DNA of 64,000 nucleotides from Ananas comosus (Eukaryota; Streptophyta; Magnoliopsida; Poales; Bromeliaceae): positions 4,826,321 to 4,890,320 of the forward strand of contig NC_033632.1 of the NCBI RefSeq assembly GCF_001540865.1, written 5' to 3'. Of this stretch, positions 57,072 through 64,000 are shown in pieces; position 1 is the stretch's first letter; the number at the start of each line of letters is the position of its first letter. The notes under the pieces were generated by a model that worked only from the letters and a program-made list of their open reading frames with translations, searched no databases and was not told the DNA's origin. Position numbers and translations under genes: made by a program.

Positions 57072-57971
57072 TTATTTTTATTTGAATAAAAATAAATTTT
57101 ATGTATTCAGTGCCAAATACTAATAAAGAATTAAAAAAATAATATAGATGGAAATAAGTTTGTACTGGACCAAGCCTCCAAGTTTAGAATTATTTTTATT
57201 TATTTATATATTTTTTTGGGATCCAGACCACACGTTAGAACTACATGGACTTGGTCCAAAGTTCCCCTTGGTGGGTCACAGGCATGCGCAAATCCTTCTT
57301 ATTTTGACGTCCGAGTCTAATCTCAAAACCGACCAACTGGTTTAAGTAGTGATAGCATAGCTTCACGGTTCCATAATTTATGTTAAATATAAAAAAATAT
57401 AAATATTATTTTTTAATAGTTTAAATTTTTAGAATATAACAATTTTTTTATATGGTATTAAATTAAGTAGGGAGTCCGATCAAATTTGACTTACCAATAT
57501 CTCGAGCGCATACTTGAAGAAAAGTGTTCACAATTTGCTTAATCTTTTATCCAACTTATCCCTCTTAGTTATTTACAAGTCTAGTTTTATTTTATTTTTT
57601 TACTTATTTTTAGTTAAAAATAATAATAATAATAATAAATATCATAAAAAATAACTTGTTAGGATTCTTTCTGCATGGCGTGATCTATATTAATTTTGGA
57701 GCTAAACCTTCTACAATTTGTAAGAAAATGTACTTAAATCTTCTACAATTTGTAAGAAAATGTACTTCAAACGTATTATGCATTATTATTGTGCCCTAAG
57801 ACTCAAAAATAGAGATGAGATTGAGAGGAGATTACTAGATTACTAGTGATCTTGGTCTACTAGATCCATACTGCTAATTCCTAATCACGTGGACTCTGTT
57901 CCATTAATATTATACACCATCAAATTTGACTAGTTACATATAGGCATCTCCATTCACTCCCGCACTCACAC

Positions 57972-57973
<2 letters not shown>

Positions 57974-58014
<41 letters not shown>
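57974..58014. repeat. CT microsatellite in the leader of the right transporter
   Basis: About 20 uninterrupted CT units end 14 bases before the ATG at 58029. The left copy has no such expansion at the equivalent position. Confidence 0.9.
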
Positions 58015-58016
<2 letters not shown>

Positions 58017-58028
58017 CTCCCAAAAACA

Positions 58029-59933
58029 ATGGAGGAGCAGAACCCAAAAACACAACTCACCACCACCACCAACATCACCTCCACTCCTCCGAAAAGTACT
58101 GCTCCATCCATGGCCAGCTTGGATATTAAGCCCAGGCGAAACAAGTACGCCGTCGCCTGCGCCATGCTTGCCTCCATGACCACCATCCTCATCGGCTACG
58201 GTAACTAATTCTAACACCATTATTAATTACCCTCCTTTCTTCTTTTTTTTAGTAAAGAAAAATATATGCATGATGCGATTGTTTGCTTTGGTTTATAGAC
58301 ATCGCGGTGATGAGCGGGGCGCAGATCTTCATCAAGGAGGACCTGAAGGTGACGGACACGCAGATCGAGATCCTGGCGGGGGTCATCAACCTGTACTCGC
58401 TGCTGGGGTCGCTGGCGGCGGGCCGCACCTCGGACTGGATCGGGCGGCGCTACACCATCGTGCTGGCGGCCGCCATCTTCTTCGCGGGGGCGCTGACGAT
58501 GGGCCTCGCCCCGGACTACGCCGTGCTGATGGTCGGCCGCTTCGTGGCGGGGGTCGGCGTTGGGTACGCGCTGATGATCGCGCCCGTGTACACAGCCGAG
58601 CTCTCCCCCGCGGCGTCGCGCGGCGCGCTCACGTCCTTCCCGGAGGTGTTCATCAATTCCGGCATCCTCCTCGGGTACGTGGCCAACTTCGCCCTCGCGA
58701 AGCTGCCGCTTCGCCTCGGCTGGCGCGCCATGTTCCTCGCCGGCGCCGTCCCTCCCGTCTTCCTCGGCGCCGGGGTGCTCGCCATGCCGGAGTCCCCCCG
58801 CTGGCTCGTCATGCAGGGCCGCCTCGATGATGCACGCTGCGTGCTCGCCAAGACCAGTGGCGGCCCTGACGAGGCCGAGCTCCACTTACAGGTGCGTCTA
58901 TATGAAACAACCGTTTATCTCTAATAAATGTCAAAAAAGAAAATTAAATTTTCTTTTAATCAGGAGGCGTTTGATTTCTAAAAAAGGGGTGAAAAATTAT
59001 TTTTTGAAAAAAAAAAGATTATTTTCTAAAATATCTTCTGAAGAAGAAAAAAGCCCGCTAACTTTATATAATATTGAATTACACCGACAGGAGATAAAAG
59101 AGAGCCTGGGCGAGCACGCGAAGCGTAGGCGCGGGGAGGGGGTGTGGCGGGAGCTGCTGGTGCGGCCGACGCCGTCCGTGCGGCGGATCCTGGTGGCTGC
59201 CCTCGGGCTGCAGTTCTTCCAGCAGGCGTCGGGCATCGACTCGGTGGTGCTGTACAGCCCGCGAGTGTTCCAGAAGGCCGGCGTCCGCTCCGACTCCAAC
59301 TCCCTCGGCGCCACCGTCGCCGTCGGCTTCACCAAGACCGCCTTCATCCTCGTCGCCACCTTCCTCGTCGACCGCGTCGGCCGCCGCCCACTCCTCCTCA
59401 CCAGCGCCGGTGGCATGGTCGCCTCCCTCCTCGCCCTCGCCTCCGCACTCCGCATTATTGACGATCGCACCCACGACCACAGCGACGGTCACGGGGGTGC
59501 TGCTGCGGCGGTGGCGATCGCGGCGGTGCTAAGCTTCGTCGGCTCGTTCTCGATTGGGCTGGGGCCGATCGCGTGGGTGTACAGCTCGGAGATATTCCCG
59601 CTGCGGCTGCGGGCGCAGGGGGTCAGCATGGGGTCGGCTGTGAACCGGGTCATGAGCGGGGTGATAACCATGTCCTTCATCTCGCTCTACAACGCCATCA
59701 CCATCTCCGGGAGCTTCTTCCTCTACGCGGGGGTCGCGGCAGTGGGGTGGGTGTTCTTTTATATCTTCTTGCCGGAGACGCGGGGAAGGAGCTTGGAGGA
59801 CATGGAGGTGCTGTTTGGGAAGAAGAGAGTGGAGGAGGAGGAGAAGGAGAAGGAGAAGAAGGGAGGAGAGGGGGGTGTGGTGCAGAACAAGGGAGATGCT
59901 TATGAGAGTGTGAGCCAAGTGAACAAGTGTTAA
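58029..59933 (+). CDS. PLT: Polyol/monosaccharide transporter (PLT family), right copy
   Basis: Exons 58029-58200, 58299-58891 and 59091-59933 with GT/AG borders, same phases as the left copy; 1608 nt, 535 residues. Helices and motifs are as in the left copy (DIAVMSGAQ, SDWIGRR, PESPRWL, QQASGID, DRVGRRPL, PETRGRS). Differences are few and mostly conservative: one residue fewer at the amino terminus, K for R in KEDLKVTD, S for T in AKTSGG, V for M in GVAAVGW, SAVNR for TGMNR, and a changed tail (ESVSQVNKC). Both introns align to those of the left copy. The ATG follows AAAACA and a (CT)20 leader repeat. No inactivating change, so both copies look functional. Confidence 0.95.
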
Positions 59934-59975
59934 AGAAGGAAATTTGGGATATTGTTAGTAATTTGTGGGGTGTTA

Positions 59976-62036
59976 TGCTTTAATTATAGGTAAAAGTCGT
60001 TTGGATAAACTCAGCTCGTATTTGATACGGAATTTGACAGAAAGCGATTATGGATGTCAAAATTTAGCATAAATATTTATATTCGAATTCGTATTTAAAA
60101 AATATAAAAATTAAATATAAATGTAAATATGATTTTTAAAAATATTTAATTATATTTTACTATTTTTGTAAGCTTTCTATTGTATTCTATGTTTATTTTA
60201 TTTTTTGATTTTTCTGAAAAAATAAAAAAGACAAGCAATGACTTCTAACAAAAAAAAGTGAGAAATGATTCGGTACTTTTAAAAAAATAAAATAAAAAAG
60301 ATCTTAACCGTTGATTAATAGAGGGTAAAAATGTAACTTTAATACTTAGCAGGTAAAAGGATTATTTTATTCAAGGTTAGTTTGGTAATTAAATAATACA
60401 ATATTTAAAGAAACTTTTAATTGAGGTCCTAAATTTATGCATTAATTAGCACTAATTTAGGAAATTAATTGATTAACCAAATTTATGCAATTATTAGGCA
60501 TTAATTTAGGAATCTACTTTAAATGTTTTAGTGTTTCTCAAATTATGCATTAATTTAAATTATAGAAATTTTAGAAATAGTTTTATTTCTAAATACGATG
60601 AATTTAAATTTTAAAAATTAAATACTTAAAATTTAAAAGTGAAATTTAAATTAGAGGAATTTCATATTACTATTTAAAAACTAAATTTCTACCAAGATTT
60701 AAAATACAGTTTATTCGCACCAGTTTAAAACGTAATGCATAAAAAACTTAGAGAGTAAGATTTCTACAACTAGATTTCTCTAGAGGAATTTCATATTACT
60801 ATTTAAATTTTAAATTCAATGATTTAAAAACTAGATTGAACCGATTGATTTGACTGATCAGACTTTGACCTATTCTATCAAGAATCTGATTTTAACCTAT
60901 TGAACCGAATAACATTAAGAACAATTTGGAACCGGTAAAGATAATAAATATTTTAAACAGAATAATAATTTAACTGTTAGAGCTAATAAATATTTTAAAT
61001 ATAATTTTAAACATATAAATTAAAAAGATTAGAATTATTGGTGAGAAAAAAAATAGTTAGGAATTTGAATTCGAATCTGACTAACAATCACAAAACTTAT
61101 TTCCGAACTCGACGGATTTCAAAAATCCATATCCAAATTCAAAACTGACCAATTTTTCGAAACCCAAAACCAAACCTAAACCAGAAGACTAGAATTCAAA
61201 CAATTATTTCTGTTTACCATATTTCAAAGTATTTATATGAAACTTAAATTTTTAAAATATAAATTTGAATATAATATTAAATTTTAAATTTAAAAGTGAA
61301 ATTTAAATTAGAGAAATTTTATATTACTATTTAAAGTTTAAATTCAATGATCATATTGTCAAATCATTTGAAATTTTTCTTATATGAAATGCCAAATTAT
61401 GAAAGGAAAGATAGAGAGAGCAAAAGGAAACAAAGAAAAAATAAAAATTTTGAAAATATAGTAGATGTAAAATGACTAAATTATCCATATATTAAAAGAC
61501 AAAAATATCCTTTTTTGAGATACCTGGTAACCGGTACCTCTCCCAAAGTGACCTGCTATTGCAGGTCACAATTTTAAAAAAACTAAATCTGAGTCGTTGA
61601 ATACGCGTGAATGAACGGTAACAAAAAAAAAAAAGTATAGAAGCATTACTCAACCTTTTTATTTCGTTCTTTTAGATTTTTGGCTGCAAAAAAAAAAGAA
61701 GCATGCAATGTTTAATAGCTAGAGAAATACGAAGTCTACAATTCAAAAGAAAATGAAATATTACAGATAGCATTATTTAAAAAAAAAAAAGAAAAAAAAA
61801 GATGTAACGGCCCTCAGGTTGAGCCAATCCTTTTTATTTCAAAGATAATAAGGTTTAGTTAGTCCTTTCTTAATTTCTGTATTAAAAACCTAATTCGACT
61901 AGTGTAAAATTTATGGTCCTTAAATAATTGTGCCGCAGGGTAGGTGAGCGCCAGCCAATGATGCTGCGGGTTTAGCACCAACCAATGATTACCGGAGTTC
62001 CCATTCCTCTTGATTTATTTCCTCGCAGGTAGAGAA
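59976..62036. other. Intergenic DNA downstream of the right transporter
   Basis: No gene is seen. About 61040-61230 carries words shared with the hAT element at 18357 (ATTTCAAAAATCCATATCCA, TTCTGTTTACCAT), a relic of that family. About 60240-60500 resembles the inverse of 47280-47480. Confidence 0.45.
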
Positions 62037-62629
62037 TCTATTACTCTTTATGAATCCCCAACGTTTTAAGCTGATGTGTCATAACTTTCTAATTTTAAAA
62101 TTTTTTTAATTTAGAATGAGTCATTTTATTCTCTTTCTCAACATACGTCTTTTCATCTTCCCCATTTAATTTTTTTTTAGAATGAGCCATTTTACTCTTT
62201 CTCTCTCAACACACGTCTCTTCATCTCCCTCATTCAATTTTTATCTATTACTCCTTATGAATCCTCAATGTTTTAAGCCGATGTGTTATAACCTCCTAAT
62301 CTTAAAATTTTTTTAATTTAGAATGAGCCATTTTATTCACTCTCAACATACGTCTTTTTATCTCCCCTATTCAATTTTTATTTAGAATGAGCCATTTTAC
62401 TCTCCCTCTTTCCAAACATACGTCTTCTCATCTCCCCCATTTTATTCTCTCTCTCTCAACATACGTCTCTTCTCCCATTTAATTTTTATTTAGAATGAGC
62501 TATTTTACTCTCTCTCTTCATTGTTGGTAGATGTACCAAGTGAGATACACAAAAAAATATTCAATATTTTATTATTATTAATTACTACTATAGTTTTTAC
62601 CCGCTGCAAAGCGCGGGACTCTTCACTAG
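62037..62629 (+). mobile_element. Short non-autonomous Helitron
   Basis: Starts TCTATTACTCTTTATGAATC after A62036 and ends with hairpin CCCGCTGCAAAGCGCGGG, 11 bases, then CACTAG before T62630, the A/T insertion pattern and CTRR end of Helitrons. Inside are four or five tandem units with TTTAGAATGAGCCATTTTA and CTCAACATACGTCT, and a second copy of its own 5' end at 62244. Confidence 0.8.
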
Positions 62630-62663
62630 TAAAAATTTTATCAGGACCATTTTATGGTGAGAT

Positions 62664-64000
62664 TGTGAGACCCCAGATAGTCCTATATATAAGATATAAT
62701 ATGACTAAAAATTCTTAACTCAGTTTAAGCATTTTGGGTAATGGCTAGGTTTAAGAGATTAAAAGAGTTAAGCGTGTTAGAACGGGAGTAATTCTAGGAT
62801 GGGCGACCTCTTAGGAAGTTGGAGCATCACAGTTGGTATCAGAATCAATTACCAGCCGAAAGTGTAAAATGAATATCCATTGAGTCAGGATTATACAGCG
62901 GGAAGAACAAAGTTCTCATGCTATTGACTGTTGTGGGAAGAGCGCTGCTCCCTCACTAGTTTGGTTTAGACTAGCAAGACGAGCTAGTCTCACATCGCTT
63001 GGTACTTGTGAGTCTGAGCTTGACGAGGATGTTAGGTGGCTTCCCTACAAAGTCGGTTTAGGCTGGCGAGACGAGTATCACATCGCCTGATACTATTGAG
63101 TTTGAGTCTGACGAGGACGTTAGGGGGCTCCCCTACAAGGTCGGTTTAGGGCATGTTTGTTTCAACGTAAGTAGACTTGGGGTGGAAGTGGACTTTGAGT
63201 TGAAGTGGAGTTGGGGTGAAAATTAGTTCACTTATGCTGTTTGTTTCTAGCTGTGCAAGTGCAGTTCTGCAAGTTCTGTTGTTTGTTTGGTAGGAAGTAG
63301 ATGACATAAAAAGTATAGCTCTCTACCCCCGGTATACTTACCTCCAAAGTGATATCATTGTCTATTTTGTAACTTATAGTGAATAATAAATTATAATAAA
63401 TAAAATTAATATAATTATATATGTATATAATTATATATGTATATAATTATATATATGTATAATTATAAAATAAAATTTTTAAAAATTATATTATTTGTTT
63501 GCATATAAATTATAATAATGCAACAAATAAAATTCTAAAGTTAAAAAATTATTAACATTTAACAAATTCATTTTTCATCATTTTTTAAATATACAAATTA
63601 AACAAAAAAATATATTAAAGCTTACCTAATCAAATTTGATCATATTTTAGAAGAGGTAATCCTAACACATTAATCCATTTTTGCCTTTTTTTCACTTCAC
63701 CGGAATTGACTTCGCCCTATGGGAGGGCGAAGTCAAGTTCATTATTTTAGATGAACTGGACTTTCGAGCGTAATAAAATTACAGTGAACCAAACAGTGGA
63801 AGTGATCAGTTTTCACCGAAAATCACTTCCCTCGTCCCACTTCCACCCCACTTCCCTCGAAACAAACATGCCCTTAGATTAGCAAGATGAGTCTCATATC
63901 GCCTGATACTTGTGAGTCTGAGCCTGACGAGCACATCAAGGCTTAAAGAATGAGAGAATGTGAGAGCCTAGATAGTTCTATATATAAGATATAATAGGGC
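62664..64000 (+). mobile_element. TRIM-type retrotransposon, 3' end cut by the window
   Basis: Terminal repeat 62664-62831 (168 bp, TGTGAGACCC to GCATCACA) is followed by GTTGGTATCAGAATC, the initiator tRNA-Met primer site. A second TGTGAGAGCCTAGATAGTTC start at 63959, after purine-rich AAAGAATGAGAGAA, is the other terminal repeat, cut at 64000. The interior has tandem units of about 115 bp (CATCGCYTGRTACTTGTGAG, TCTGAGCCTGACGAG) and no coding sequence. A Harbinger MITE interrupts it. Confidence 0.8.
63149..63873. mobile_element. Tourist/Harbinger MITE nested in the TRIM
   Basis: Inverted ends GGGCATGTTTGTTTCAACG and CTCGAAACAAACATGCCC with exact TTA duplications at 63146-63148 and 63874-63876. 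The outer 45 bp also carry GGGGTGGAAGTGG and its inverse. Interior is AT-rich and lacks transposase. Confidence 0.88.

Larger units (their letters stand above)
52275..59975 (+). repeat. Right arm of the large inverted duplication, with two insertions
   Basis: Inverse counterpart of 43875-47090. Subtracting the LTR element (52357-54615) and the foldback element (55143-57071) leaves about 3.5 kb, close to the left arm. Shared landmarks include GAGGGGTGGGTTT at 52313, the AATTTCAAGAATAC block at 54706 and the whole transporter gene. Confidence 0.85.

Overview
This is a window of a plant nuclear genome. The genes have many introns bounded by GT and AG, the spacers are AT-rich, and mobile DNA is dense and nested. 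The very GC-rich, almost GC-only third codon positions of the sugar-transporter exons, together with the transposon mix, suggest a commelinid monocot. Pineapple-like is a guess, not a demonstration. There are no bacterial operons, rRNA genes, true tRNA genes or CRISPR arrays.

Five protein-coding genes can be reconstructed by joining exons. (1) 1652-4213, minus: a three-exon PADRE/DUF4228 protein with an MGNC amino terminus and a WRPTLQS tail. (2) 10705 to about 21.1 kb, minus: a nine-exon auxilin-like J-domain protein of the JAC1 type (chloroplast movement), complete from its KPVFG region to the HPD J-domain but with no in-frame ATG. (3) 24299-35521, minus: a complete 13-exon, 581-residue large subunit of splicing factor U2AF (U2AF65). 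(4) 43919-45827, minus, and (5) 58029-59933, plus: two intact, nearly identical three-exon polyol/monosaccharide transporters (PLT family) that face each other across a spacer.

Layout: 0-9.3 kb holds the PADRE gene between a truncated hAT element, SINEs, foldback MITEs, a Micron-like MITE, a TRIM relic and an extremely AT-rich TIR element. 9.3-21.2 kb is the JAC1-type gene, whose introns carry a hAT, a hAT with a nested MULE-type MITE, a Micron-like MITE and several foldbacks. 21.2-24.3 kb is a spacer with two related palindromic elements. 24.3-35.5 kb is U2AF65; its introns hold hAT-type insertions, a chloroplast ycf2 fragment flanked by direct repeats, a palindromic MITE, and a tandem array that copies the end of its own first exon. 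35.5-43.9 kb is repeats (SINE, two Micron-like MITEs, a probable Helitron with a near-perfect hairpin). 43.9-60 kb is a large inverted duplication carrying the two transporters; the right arm was later interrupted by an LTR retrotransposon (5-bp target duplication GATGC, CACTA element inside it) and a 1.9-kb foldback element. 60-64 kb holds a short Helitron and a TRIM-type retrotransposon with a Harbinger MITE inside it, cut by the window edge.

The genes do not form a pathway: one acts in clathrin uncoating/chloroplast positioning, one in 3' splice-site recognition, two in membrane transport of polyols or sugars, and one in a stress-related family of unknown biochemistry. The most distinctive aspects are structural: the inverted transporter duplication with datable insertions, the partial exon array in U2AF65, an 18-nt candidate microexon in U2AF65, a tRNA-derived SINE family with clear target duplications, and MITEs embedded in TA microsatellites.
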